A stretch of 40,826 nucleotides of DNA, taken from Streptococcus pneumoniae (GTDB taxonomy: Bacteria > Bacillota > Bacilli > Lactobacillales > Streptococcaceae). A program made the translations under genes and the position numbers. Below are positions 1 through 7,218 of the stretch, piece by piece. Numbering within the stretch: position 1 is the stretch's first letter; each line of letters opens with the position of its first letter. The notes beneath the pieces are model-generated. The model was not told the origin of the DNA. It saw nothing but the letters and a program-made list of their open reading frames with translations, and searched no databases. The DNA lies in assembly GCF_001096185.1 (NCBI RefSeq), contig NZ_CRPU01000014.1, positions 1 through 40,826 of the forward strand, written 5' to 3'.

Positions 1-1131
1 GTTCCAGTGAAAGACAAAGCGCACTTAACTCCAGAAGAGAAAAAACAAGTGGCAGACAAAGTCAAAGCGAAGAACCCAGGTAAGGAAGTCACTATAGGCG
101 AAGACGGAACCGCAACTGTTAAAGACCCAGGAACGGGAATCGGTCATACAATTCCAGGAAGTGAGCTTGTGAACCAAGTTACTGATAATGATGGGGACTC
201 TTCAAATGATGAAAAACCAGATCAAGGAATGGCTCCTCGTCCAAATCCAACTCCACGTCCTGACGACAGTGCTAACACCAACAACGGTGCTAATACCGAC
301 AATAGTGGTAACAGCAATACTAGTGGCGACACTAATAATAGTGCTAATACGAACAACGGCGCTACTACCACCCCTGCTGACAGCAATGGAAACAGTGCGA
401 CACCAGGTAACAGTGGCAACACTCCAGCCCCTGGTGTGACGACCGATGATAGTAGTAATAGCAATCCTGCTACTCCATCGTCTACTGTTGGACAGGCTCA
501 AGCAAGTACTCCAGCTCAAGAAACTTCAGTTTCTACATCTACTTCAAACAATTCAGGAGATACAGCAACTCCTAGCGAGACTCGTCCTGTTGACAAGTCT
601 GAGCTTGCTCGATTGGTTGAAGAACTGGAAACTCGTTTGAAAGACTTGGATGGTATTGATCAATCTGTCATTGACGCTGCGAAGATCATTCTCGGAGAGG
701 GTCAAGAAGCCCTTAGAAATACTGACTTGACAGAGGCAGGCTTGAAAGAGATGACTGCTAAGGTCAAAGAAGCACTCGAATCCTTGAAAGGCAAGCAAGC
801 GACTAAGGATGAAGAAGAAATGAAAGAAACAAGGAAAGAGCAAGGTCATCTTCCATACGGTACGATGATTGGTAGCCTTCTCGCTCTTCTTGGTCTCCTT
901 CTCTTCCTCATCGCTCGTCGCAAGAAAGAGTCAGAACTCAAGAAATTGACCAAGGAATTGACTAAGGTTCTGCAAGAAAGCGACCTTACAAATGTAGATG
1001 CGAAAGCTCTCGACCAAGCACGAGAAGCTCTCGCTCAAGCAGTTGCCTTCCTAGCCAATGAGAAAGAGTCTGACCACACAGAAGATGAGTTGATTGAGAA
1101 ACTCAAAGCTATTCTTGCTCAGTTAAGATAA
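1..1131 (+). CDS. Surface protein, C-terminal part (5' end outside window)
   Basis: The reading frame is open from base 1, so this is the C-terminal part of a larger protein. It begins with a module seen in long streptococcal wall proteins (LTPEEKKQVADKV followed by a GEDGTATV strand). A low-complexity stretch rich in Asn, Thr, Ser, Gly and Pro follows (about nt 240-590), a likely extended stalk. Next comes a helical segment (about nt 600-810), a single membrane span (about nt 865-915) and a basic RRKK. Two things are odd. The site before the span reads LPYGT (nt 850-864), not LPXTG. The protein also continues about 70 residues past the span with a charged helical segment resembling the one before it, whereas normal sortase signals end within a few residues. 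It is membrane-attached; wall anchoring is doubtful. No promoter is visible because the start is missing. Confidence 0.8.
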   Translation, partial: VPVKDKAHLTPEEKKQVADKVKAKNPGKEVTIGEDGTATVKDPGTGIGHTIPGSELVNQVTDNDGDSSNDEKPDQGMAPRPNPTPRPDDSANTNNGANTDNSGNSNTSGDTNNSANTNNGATTTPADSNGNSATPGNSGNTPAPGVTTDDSSNSNPATPSSTVGQAQASTPAQETSVSTSTSNNSGDTATPSETRPVDKSELARLVEELETRLKDLDGIDQSVIDAAKIILGEGQEALRNTDLTEAGLKEMTAKVKEALESLKGKQATKDEEEMKETRKEQGHLPYGTMIGSLLALLGLLLFLIARRKKESELKKLTKELTKVLQESDLTNVDAKALDQAREALAQAVAFLANEKESDHTEDELIEKLKAILAQLR

Positions 1132-1397
1132 GCGACATGTGAAATATCGCAGGCGACCATAGAAGTTAATACATGGCTGGATAGCGTCATCTTCTAGTAC
1201 AAGTAGAAGGCTTTGATGGTAGAGTAAGATAAAGAAGAAACACGAAGCAAGTAAGATAGTTCATGAAATGGAACTGAAAATTGCTGGTGTGGACTCTTGA
1301 AGGAAGTAATGGATAGAAAGAAGTTGAGAAACGTCTTTCTATCCATCTTTCTTTAGGAGTATATGTAAGCGCTTTAAAAAATAGAAAGGGTAATGGA
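1132..1397. other. Intergenic region between surface protein and SIR2 gene
   Basis: There is no convincing gene here. The last third holds a terminator-like hairpin (listed separately) and a near-match to a CcpA site at 1364-1377 (TGTAAGCGCTTTAA, one base off consensus) about 20 bp before the next start codon. I could not find a good promoter for the SIR2 gene. Confidence 0.5.
1309..1354 (+). terminator. Probable rho-independent terminator
   Basis: Perfect 12-bp inverted repeat (ATGGATAGAAAG at 1309-1320, CTTTCTATCCAT at 1335-1346) with a 14-nt loop, followed by a T-rich run. It lies between the surface protein gene and the SIR2 gene and probably ends transcripts of the former, about 180 nt upstream. 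Confidence 0.6.
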
Positions 1398-2312
1398 ATG
1401 GGGAAACATGAAAGTAGAAAAAACAAACCTATTTTATTAGTAGGGAATGGAATCAATAGATTATTTGCAAACGAGTCAGAAAATGATGATTCCTTTAATG
1501 TAGAAAAGTTTAGAGGCGAAAAAGAAGCTGAGAAATGCTCACTACATGCTGAGATAAGCGAGTCTTTGCGTTTTCCAATGAGGATTTCAGTCCTCTATAA
1601 GGGGAAAGAAGAAACTGTCGCAGAAGAACTAACTGATTTTTTGAAGGATAAGATGACGATTTCAAAAAGGAAGAAAGAGTTTCTTGAGGATTTATTAAAC
1701 TTAGAAGTAGAGAATATTTTGACGACGAATTACAGCTTTGAGTTTGAAAAAACAATCTGTACTAATCCATCTATTGGAAAAATCTTAAATCTATATGGAT
1801 ATGGGAAGGAGGGGGAAATCAGTAAAAAGGAGAAGGAGCTAGGAATCTATCAGTATATAAAATTAAGTGAGAGACAAAAACTATGGCATATACATGGAAT
1901 AGCAACCAGAAAAAATTCTATTATACTAGGACAATACCATTATGGTTATTTGCTTTCGCAGGTGATAGGATATACGTCTGAATTATTAAGGAGATGGAAT
2001 TCTCAAAATGATTTTTATCATCATTCATGGATTGATTGTTTTGTAAGCAATGATGTTCATATCCTTGGTTTTGCTTTCGATTTAGCTGAAATCGATTTGT
2101 GGTGGCTACTCGCATACAAGAAGAAACATTTTGAATTTACAAAGGTGTATTTTTATTCTAAAGTTGGAGACTTAGATGTTACTGTGAGAATACTCTTGTG
2201 TACATATGGCGTTATTATAAAAGAAATAAATACGGCTGATTATCACGATTTTTATCATCAAGCTATTACTGAAATAAGAAATGGGATAAAAATGGATAGA
2301 GATGTTACATAA
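1398..2312 (+). CDS. SIR2-like domain protein, candidate defence NADase
   Basis: The 304-residue protein has the marks of the bacterial SIR2-like family. A nucleotide-binding motif GNGINR lies at residues 16-21 after a hydrophobic strand. LTTNY at 108-112 matches the conserved TTN(Y/F)D element. WHIHG at 163-167 carries the likely catalytic His166. The C-terminal block (residues 211-238, W-D-F then I-GF then E-DLWWLL) is typical of the family. Relatives serve as NAD-degrading effectors in several anti-phage systems (Thoeris ThsA, DSR, AVAST and SIR2-Argonaute types). No signal peptide or membrane span is visible, so it is cytosolic. The start is supported by AAGGG 9 nt upstream. Base composition is AT-rich compared with the flanking core genes, suggesting transfer. 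The sensor partner is not obvious; the next gene is antitoxin-like. The family call is strong, the role inferred. Confidence 0.75.
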   Translation: MGKHESRKNKPILLVGNGINRLFANESENDDSFNVEKFRGEKEAEKCSLHAEISESLRFPMRISVLYKGKEETVAEELTDFLKDKMTISKRKKEFLEDLLNLEVENILTTNYSFEFEKTICTNPSIGKILNLYGYGKEGEISKKEKELGIYQYIKLSERQKLWHIHGIATRKNSIILGQYHYGYLLSQVIGYTSELLRRWNSQNDFYHHSWIDCFVSNDVHILGFAFDLAEIDLWWLLAYKKKHFEFTKVYFYSKVGDLDVTVRILLCTYGVIIKEINTADYHDFYHQAITEIRNGIKMDRDVT

Positions 2313-2356
2313 GAAATTGTAAGAGGTCTGTTCCCTCTTGATAAAATGACTCTCAT

Positions 2357-2396
2357 TTGACTTTTTACACCAAAAATAGCATCATATTCGGTGCAA
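2357..2396 (+). promoter_or_regulatory. Possible promoter/operator of the DUF6088 gene
   Basis: A -35-like TTGACT (2357-2362) is followed by an inverted repeat, TTACACC (2365-2371) and GGTGCAA (2390-2396), matching at 6 of 7 positions with an 18-bp gap. The arms straddle the weak -10 region. AbiEi-type antitoxins are known to repress their own operons through inverted repeats in this position. A strong Shine-Dalgarno sequence (AAAGGAGGTG) follows. Confidence 0.35.
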
Positions 2397-2410
2397 AGGA
2401 GGTGTGATAG

Positions 2411-3010
2411 ATGAACGATAAGCAGGAAATAGTAAACAGGATAGAAAATTTTGAATCGAATCAAGTTTTTATAGCAAATGATTTCTTTGATATTGCAGGA
2501 TATGAAACTGTTCGTAGTACATTAAATCGTCTTGTAAAAGACAAAGAGATCACTCGCATTTTGAAAGGTATCTATTATAAACCAAAATATATAGAACTGA
2601 TTGGAGAGTATGCAATGGTGTCTGTGGATGAAGTTGCTGATGCTATTGCTAGAAAATATAATTGGACCATTGCTCCATCGGGAAACACAGCCCTTAATTT
2701 ACTTGGTTTATCTACGCAGGTACCAGCAAAATGGACCTATATATCAGATGGAAGATATGCCAGTTTTAATGTTGGTAAGGCAAGGATAGAATTTAAGCAT
2801 AGAAATAATGGAGATATTTCAAATATGTCAACCTTAACTGCAATGGTGATACAATCTGTCAAGGAAATGGGGAAAGAGAACATTACTTCTCAGCAGATTG
2901 ACTACTTACGGAAAAAATTATCTGAAGAAGAAAAGTCAAGATTACTAGCTGAAGGTAAAACTACAAGTGTCTGGGTATATAGTATTATCAAGAAAATATC
3001 AGAGGTATAG
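2411..3010 (+). CDS. DUF6088 / AbiEi-like antitoxin-type protein
   Basis: The 199-residue protein begins with a winged-helix-like segment (residues 1-60: DIAGYETVRSTLNRLVKDKEI, then a strand ending in GIYYKP). This is the layout of type IV AbiEi antitoxins and the related DUF6088 family. The central region (WTIAPSGNTALNLLGLSTQVP) is the most conserved part of that family. In other genomes the gene is normally followed by an AbiEii/AbiGii nucleotidyltransferase toxin. Here only a 29-codon ORF follows, then pgdA. The start has an AAAGGAGGTG ribosome-binding site. Lying 98 bp behind the SIR2-like gene on the same strand, it could be an orphan repressor left after loss of its toxin, or a regulator of the SIR2 effector. 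The family assignment is fairly sure, the role is not. Confidence 0.75.
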   Translation: MNDKQEIVNRIENFESNQVFIANDFFDIAGYETVRSTLNRLVKDKEITRILKGIYYKPKYIELIGEYAMVSVDEVADAIARKYNWTIAPSGNTALNLLGLSTQVPAKWTYISDGRYASFNVGKARIEFKHRNNGDISNMSTLTAMVIQSVKEMGKENITSQQIDYLRKKLSEEEKSRLLAEGKTTSVWVYSIIKKISEV

Positions 3011-3012
3011 GG

Positions 3013-3102
3013 ATGTTTGAGGATAAATCGATTTGGAAAAATAAATCAATTTCTCAGAATGTTTTAGAAGTCACGGTGTCTATTCTAGCTTCAATCTACT
3101 AG
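3013..3102 (+). pseudogene. Short ORF in the toxin position, possibly truncated
   Basis: A 29-codon frame (MFEDKSIWKNKSISQNV..., ending ASIY) starts 2 nt after the DUF6088 stop, the spacing expected for a translationally coupled partner. It is far too short for an AbiEii toxin and I do not recognise it. The next ~140 bp to pgdA hold no open frame. Either it is the 5' remnant of a deleted toxin gene or a chance ORF. Confidence 0.25.
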
Positions 3103-3208
3103 AAATTCCATAGATAGAAAACTACATAATCTCTACAGATACGGATGTTGGAGTTGATGTGAGATGATTTGGCTTGCTAGAGGAATTGAGGATTGCCAAA
3201 CTGTATCA

Positions 3209-3237
3209 TTGAAATTATTGCTCAAATTTGTTATGAT
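3209..3237 (+). promoter_or_regulatory. pgdA promoter; predicts a leaderless mRNA
   Basis: TTGAAA (3209-3214), a 17-bp spacer and TATGAT (3232-3237) with an extended -10 TG at 3229-3230. Seven nt past the -10 is the A of the pgdA ATG (3244), so transcription should start on the start codon itself. No ribosome-binding site precedes that ATG. Confidence 0.65.
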
Positions 3238-3243
3238 ATAAAT

Positions 3244-4635
3244 ATGAATAAAAGTAGACTGGGACGTGGCAGACACGGGAAAAAGAGACATGTGTTATTG
3301 GCTTTGATTGGTATTTTAGCAATTTCTATTTGCTTATTAGGCGGATTTATTGCTTTTAAAATGTATCAGCAAAAAAGTTTTGAGCAAAAGATTGAATCGC
3401 TCAAAAAAGAGAAAGACGATCAATTGAGTGAGGGAAATCAGAAGGATCATTTTCGTAAGGGTCAAACCGAAGTGATTGCCTATTATCCTCTCCAAGGGGA
3501 GCAAGTGATTTCGTCTGTTAAGGAGCTGATAAATCAAGATATTAAGGACAAGCTAGAAAGTAAGGAAAATCTTGTTTTCTACTATACAGAGCAAGAAGAG
3601 TCAGGTTTAAAGGGAGTCGTCAATCGTAATGCAACCAAACAAATCTATGATTTAGTTGATTTTAAGGTTGAAGAGACTGAAAAGACCAGCCTAGGAAAGG
3701 TTCACTTAACAGAAGATGGGCAACCTTTTACACTTGACCAACTGTTTTCAGATGCTAGTAAGGCTAAGGAACAACTGATAAAAGAATTGACCTCCTTTAT
3801 AGAGGATAAAAAAATAGAGCAAAACCAGAGTGAGCAGATTGTAAAAAGCTTCTCTGACCAAGACTTGTCTGCATGGAATTTTGATTACAAGGATAGTCAG
3901 ATTATCCTTTATCCGAGTCCTGCGGTTGAAAATTTAGAAGAGATAGCCTTGCCAGTATCTGCTTTCTTTGATGTTATCCAATCTTCGTACTTACTTGAAA
4001 AAGACGCAGCCTTGTACCAGTCTTACTTTGATAAGAAACATCAAAAAGTTGTCGCTCTAACCTTTGATGATGGTCCAAATCCAGCAACGACTCCGCAGGC
4101 ATTAGAGACTCTAGCTAAATATGGTGTTAAAGCCACTTTCTTTGTGCTTGGGAAAAATGTTTCTGGGAATGAGGACTTGGTGAAGAGGATAAAATCTGAA
4201 GGTCATGTTGTTGGAAACCATAGTTGGAGCCATCCGATTCTCTCGCAACTATCTCTTGATGAAGCTAAAAAGCAGATTACTGATACTGAGGATGTGCTAA
4301 CTAAAGTGCTGGGTTCTAGTTCCAAACTCATGCGTCCGCCTTATGGTGCTATTACAGATGATATTCGCAATAGCTTGGATTTGAGCTTTATCATGTGGGA
4401 TGTGGATAGTCTGGACTGGAAGAGTAAAAATGAAGCATCTATTTTGACGGAAATTCAGCATCAAGTAGCTAACGGCTCTATCGTTTTGATGCATGATATT
4501 CACAGTCCGACAGTCAATGCCTTGCCAAGGGTCATTGAGTATTTGAAAAATCAGGGTTATACCTTTGTGACCATACCAGAGATGCTCAATACTCGCCTAA
4601 AACCTCATGAACTGTATTATAGTCGTGATGAATAA
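3244..4635 (+). CDS. pgdA: Peptidoglycan N-acetylglucosamine deacetylase PgdA
   Basis: PgdA removes acetyl groups from N-acetylglucosamine in peptidoglycan, giving lysozyme resistance. The 463-residue protein has a basic N-terminus, one membrane anchor (about residues 17-40), a charged linker, a middle domain, and a C-terminal NodB polysaccharide deacetylase domain. Visible motifs are TFDDGP with Asp275 as catalytic base, NHSWSH supplying two zinc ligands, RPPYG, and MHDIHS with the catalytic His. Length and numbering agree with pneumococcal PgdA. I place the start at 3244 (MNKSRLGRG). An in-frame ATG at 3193 would put 17 extra codons across the promoter, which is not credible. The gene is monocistronic, with its own promoter and terminator. 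Confidence 0.96.
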   Translation: MNKSRLGRGRHGKKRHVLLALIGILAISICLLGGFIAFKMYQQKSFEQKIESLKKEKDDQLSEGNQKDHFRKGQTEVIAYYPLQGEQVISSVKELINQDIKDKLESKENLVFYYTEQEESGLKGVVNRNATKQIYDLVDFKVEETEKTSLGKVHLTEDGQPFTLDQLFSDASKAKEQLIKELTSFIEDKKIEQNQSEQIVKSFSDQDLSAWNFDYKDSQIILYPSPAVENLEEIALPVSAFFDVIQSSYLLEKDAALYQSYFDKKHQKVVALTFDDGPNPATTPQALETLAKYGVKATFFVLGKNVSGNEDLVKRIKSEGHVVGNHSWSHPILSQLSLDEAKKQITDTEDVLTKVLGSSSKLMRPPYGAITDDIRNSLDLSFIMWDVDSLDWKSKNEASILTEIQHQVANGSIVLMHDIHSPTVNALPRVIEYLKNQGYTFVTIPEMLNTRLKPHELYYSRDE

Positions 4636-4642
4636 GCAAGAA

Positions 4643-4680
4643 AAAATAGGTCTGTCAGATATGTGATAGACTTATTTTTT
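4643..4680 (+). terminator. pgdA terminator
   Basis: Imperfect inverted repeat with arms near AAAATAGGTCTGTCA and TGATAGACTTATTTT, GATA in the loop and a trailing T run, just after the pgdA stop. Some pairs are G-U. Confidence 0.65.
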
Positions 4681-4749
4681 ACAGAAGATAGTACTAATTA
4701 GCAAAAAAATTTATGCTATAAATGATAAAGAAAATAGAAGGAGAAGCAT

Positions 4750-5592
4750 ATGAATACCTATCAATTAAATAATGGAGTAGAAATTCCAGTATTGGGATTT
4801 GGAACTTTTAAGGCTAAGGATGGAGAAGAAGCCTATCGTGCAGTGTTAGAAGCCTTGAAGGCTGGTTATCGTCATATTGATACGGCGGCGATTTATCAGA
4901 ATGAAGAAAGTGTTGGTCAAGCAATCAAAGATAGCGGAGTTCCACGAGAGGAATTGTTCGTAACTAGCAAGCTGTGGAATAGTCAGCAAACCTATGAGCA
5001 AGCTCGTCAGGCTTTTGAAGAGTCTTTAGAGAAGCTGGGTTTGGATTATTTGGATTTGTATTTGATTCATTGGCCAAATCCAAAACCGCTTAGAGAAAAT
5101 GACCACTGGAAAATCCGAAATGCAGAAGTTTGGAGAGCGATGGAAGACCTCTATCAAGAAGGGAAAATCCGTGCTATCGGCGTTAGCAATTTTCTTCCCC
5201 ATCATTTGGATGCCTTGCTTGAAACAGCAAAAATTCTTCCTGCGGTCAATCAAGTTCGCTTGGCACCAGGTGTGTATCAAGAGGAAGTCGTAGCTTACTG
5301 TCGAGAAAAGGGAATTTTATTGGAAGCTTGGGGACCTTTTGGTCAGGGAGAACTGTTTGATAGCAAGCAAGTCCAAGAAATCGCAGCAAATCACGGAAAA
5401 TCGGTTGCTCAGATAGCCTTGGCCTGGAGCTTGGCAGAAGGATTTTTACCACTTCCGAAATCTGTTACAGCCTCTCGTATTCAGGCTAATCTTGATTGCT
5501 TCGGAATTGAACTGAGTCATGAGGAGTGTGAAACCTTAAAAACGATTGCTGTTCAATCTGGTGCTCCACGAGTTGATGATATGGATTTTTAG
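4750..5592 (+). CDS. Aldo/keto reductase (AKR5-like)
   Basis: A 280-residue NADPH-dependent reductase of the aldo/keto reductase superfamily, with a TIM-barrel fold in the cytosol. The full catalytic tetrad is visible: Asp44 and Tyr49 (HIDTAAIYQNE), Lys74 (TSKLW) and His107 (LIHWPN). The C-terminal cofactor signature LPKSVTASRIQAN is present. It most resembles the bacterial 2,5-diketo-D-gluconate reductase/glyoxal reductase group, which reduces small aldehydes and ketones; the real substrate cannot be read from sequence. It is preceded by an extended -10 (TGCTATAAA, 4714-4722) and a GAAGGAG ribosome-binding site. It stands alone, followed at once by the glyQ T-box promoter. Confidence 0.9.
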   Translation: MNTYQLNNGVEIPVLGFGTFKAKDGEEAYRAVLEALKAGYRHIDTAAIYQNEESVGQAIKDSGVPREELFVTSKLWNSQQTYEQARQAFEESLEKLGLDYLDLYLIHWPNPKPLRENDHWKIRNAEVWRAMEDLYQEGKIRAIGVSNFLPHHLDALLETAKILPAVNQVRLAPGVYQEEVVAYCREKGILLEAWGPFGQGELFDSKQVQEIAANHGKSVAQIALAWSLAEGFLPLPKSVTASRIQANLDCFGIELSHEECETLKTIAVQSGAPRVDDMDF

Positions 5593-5608
5593 AAAATCAT
5601 AAAAAGAA

Positions 5609-5637
5609 TTGTACATTATTCTAATTTTTGATATAAT
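5609..5637 (+). promoter_or_regulatory. Promoter of the glyQ T-box leader
   Basis: TTGTAC (5609-5614), a 17-bp spacer and TATAAT (5632-5637) with extended -10 TG at 5629-5630. The predicted start is near 5644. Confidence 0.75.
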
Positions 5638-5643
5638 AGTCAG

Positions 5644-5830
5644 CAGGAAAGAAAGTCTTATGGCGTTCTTCAAGCGAACTTGGGATAGTGGGAGCCAAGT
5701 AGGGCAAAATAAAGTGCTGGCGCTTTCTGTCGTATTTTAAAAAACAATGAAGTAATAAATTAGGGTGGAACCGCGTTTCTGACGCCCCTAGGTCACAGAC
5801 TTAGGAGCAAAGACACGGTTCTTTTTGTAT
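5644..5830 (+). promoter_or_regulatory. Glycine T-box leader with terminator
   Basis: The transcript leader holds the conserved T-box AGGGTGGAACCGCG (5762-5775), which reads the 3' end of uncharged tRNA. A downstream hairpin and T run (about 5769-5828, ending CGGTTCTTTTT) form the terminator that competes with the antiterminator. Stem I appears to close between CAGGAAAG near 5643-5650 and CTTTCTG at 5723-5729. On its 3' side the triplet GGC (5719-5721), a glycine codon, is in the right place to be the specifier. Low charged tRNA-Gly should therefore raise glyQ/glyS expression. Confidence 0.88.
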
Positions 5831-5865
5831 CCAAAGTCACAAGAATTTATAAAAAGGAGTAAATA

Positions 5866-5943
5866 ATGTCTAAGAAATTAACATTTCACTGCGTCAGTGG
5901 CAGAGACCTCCTTACAGTCGGACTGCCCCACGCTCAGCACTAG
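5866..5943 (+). pseudogene. Duplicated glyQ start reading into an insert
   Basis: A copy of the first 22 bases of glyQ (ATGTCTAAG...), with its own ribosome-binding site (AAAAAGGAG), is at 5866-5887. The frame then runs into inserted DNA and stops after 25 codons. The true glyQ starts at 6042 with the same 22 bases. The short frame could be translated as an upstream ORF in the glyQ leader. Confidence 0.6.
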
Positions 5944-6010
5944 AGTGCCTGAGCTAGACGCAGTACTAACTCGTCTTGCCTCGTAACATCGGCTAGGCAG
6001 ACTCGTGTCG
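5888..6010. repeat. Palindromic insert between the two glyQ starts
   Basis: A roughly 123-bp GC-rich tract interrupts the first copy of the glyQ start: ATGTCTAAG...CATTTC breaks at 5887 and resumes as CAAGAAATCATTTT at 6011, matching CAAGAAATTATTTT in true glyQ (6063-6076). The insert is full of inverted repeats: ACTGCGTC (5888-5895) with GACGCAGT (5957-5964); GCTCAG-CACT (5932-5941) with AGTG-c-CTGAGC (5944-5954); GTCTtGCCT (5973-5981) with AGGCAGAC (5995-6002). It looks like a small mobile repeat; I cannot name its family. Confidence 0.6.
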
Positions 6011-6041
6011 CAAGAAATCATTTTTTATAAAGGAGTATTCA

Positions 6042-6959
6042 ATGTCTAAGAAATTAACATTTCAAGAAATTATTTTGACTTTGCAACAATTTTGGAATGA
6101 CCAAGGTTGTATGCTTATGCAGGCTTATGATAATGAGAAAGGTGCGGGGACAATGAGTCCTTACACTTTCCTTCGTGCTATCGGACCTGAGCCATGGAAT
6201 GCGGCTTATGTAGAGCCATCACGTCGTCCTGCTGACGGTCGTTACGGAGAAAATCCTAACCGTCTTTATCAACACCACCAATTCCAGGTGGTCATGAAGC
6301 CATCTCCATCAAATATCCAGGAACTTTACCTTGAGTCTTTAGAAAAATTGGGAATCAATCCGTTGGAGCACGATATTCGTTTCGTTGAGGACAACTGGGA
6401 AAACCCATCAACTGGTTCAGCTGGTCTTGGTTGGGAAGTTTGGCTTGACGGTATGGAAATCACTCAGTTCACTTATTTCCAACAAGTTGGTGGATTGGCA
6501 ACTGGCCCTGTGACTGCTGAAGTTACCTATGGTTTGGAGCGTTTGGCTTCTTACATTCAGGAAGTGGATTCTGTCTATGATATTGAGTGGGCTGATGGTG
6601 TAAAATACGGAGAAATCTTTATCCAGCCTGAGTACGAGCATTCAAAATATTCATTTGAAATTTCGGATCAAGAAATGTTGCTTGAAAACTTTGATAAGTT
6701 TGAAAAAGAGGCTGGTAGTGCACTAGAAGAAGGCTTGGTACACCCTGCCTATGACTATGTTCTCAAATGTTCACACACCTTTAACCTGCTTGATGCGCGT
6801 GGTGCCGTATCTGTAACAGAGCGCGCAGGCTATATCGCTCGTATTCGTAACTTAGCCCGTGTCGTAGCCAAAACCTTTGTCGCAGAACGCAAACGCCTAG
6901 GCTACCCACTTTTGGATGAAGAAACCCGAGCTAAACTCTTAGCAGAAGACGCAGAATAG
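6042..6959 (+). CDS. glyQ: Glycyl-tRNA synthetase alpha subunit
   Basis: The catalytic alpha subunit of the bacterial alpha2-beta2 glycyl-tRNA synthetase, which forms glycyl-adenylate and charges tRNA-Gly in the cytosol. The 305-residue length is normal and the family's N-terminal block ([18 protein letters not shown]) is intact, as is the class II core ([26 protein letters not shown]). The start at 6042 has an AAAGGAG site and gives the full family N-terminus; the upstream copy at 5866 is cut off from the gene. It is controlled by the T-box leader upstream. Its partner glyS follows after a 259-bp structured spacer, longer than usual for an operon pair. Confidence 0.97.
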   Translation: MSKKLTFQEIILTLQQFWNDQGCMLMQAYDNEKGAGTMSPYTFLRAIGPEPWNAAYVEPSRRPADGRYGENPNRLYQHHQFQVVMKPSPSNIQELYLESLEKLGINPLEHDIRFVEDNWENPSTGSAGLGWEVWLDGMEITQFTYFQQVGGLATGPVTAEVTYGLERLASYIQEVDSVYDIEWADGVKYGEIFIQPEYEHSKYSFEISDQEMLLENFDKFEKEAGSALEEGLVHPAYDYVLKCSHTFNLLDARGAVSVTERAGYIARIRNLARVVAKTFVAERKRLGYPLLDEETRAKLLAEDAE

Positions 6960-7218
6960 TGAGTAATACTGTGCTCTAAAATCGTTAGAGGCAAGTCGAA
7001 GACTTGCTAGAGGGATATGCACCGCTGTACTGTTATGTGGGGATTTTTGAAACCTTGGGTTCAAAAATCAGTCAGCTAAATCCACTTTGATGAGACTGTT
7101 GGAAATCTTGATCAATTTAGCATTAGATTTCCATACAGACTCACAAAGTTAGTTAGCGACGTCCCCAGTACCTAAGGTGCATATCAAAAAAGATTGAAGA
7201 AAATGTAAAGGAAAAAAC
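6960..7218 (+). repeat. Highly structured spacer between glyQ and glyS
   Basis: There is no ORF. A stem-loop GCAAGTC-gaa-GACTTGC lies at 6991-7007. Then a nested set of inverted repeats spans 7014-7185: GATATGCACC (7014-7023) with GGTGCATATC (7176-7185); GTACT with AGTAC; GGGGA (7039-7043) with TCCCC (7162-7166); a hairpin ATTTTTGAA (7043-7051) with TTCAAAAAT (7060-7068); GTCaGCTAA (7071-7079) with TTAGCGAC (7153-7160); and TGGAAATCT (7100-7108) with AGATTTCCA (7125-7133) inside ACTTTG/CAAAGT. Together they form a closed stem with two internal arms. It may be a structured RNA in the glyQS message or a fold-back mobile repeat. A ribosome-binding site for glyS (AAAGGA) is at the end. Confidence 0.65.

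Noticed and set aside
1364-1377. CcpA-like site before the SIR2 gene
   Set aside because: It deviates from the cre consensus at one fixed position and no promoter is evident around it, so I noted it only in the intergenic entry.
1187-1456. Minus-strand ORF of 89 codons
   Set aside because: It overlaps the start of the SIR2 gene, has no ribosome-binding site or recognisable domain, and reads through the terminator hairpin.
3104-3240. Possible amidohydrolase fragment ([12 protein letters not shown])
   Set aside because: The resemblance is only about a dozen residues with stops on both sides; not enough to call a pseudogene.
3193-3243. 17-codon N-terminal extension of pgdA
   Set aside because: It covers the pgdA promoter, has no ribosome-binding site, and is not part of the known PgdA N-terminus.
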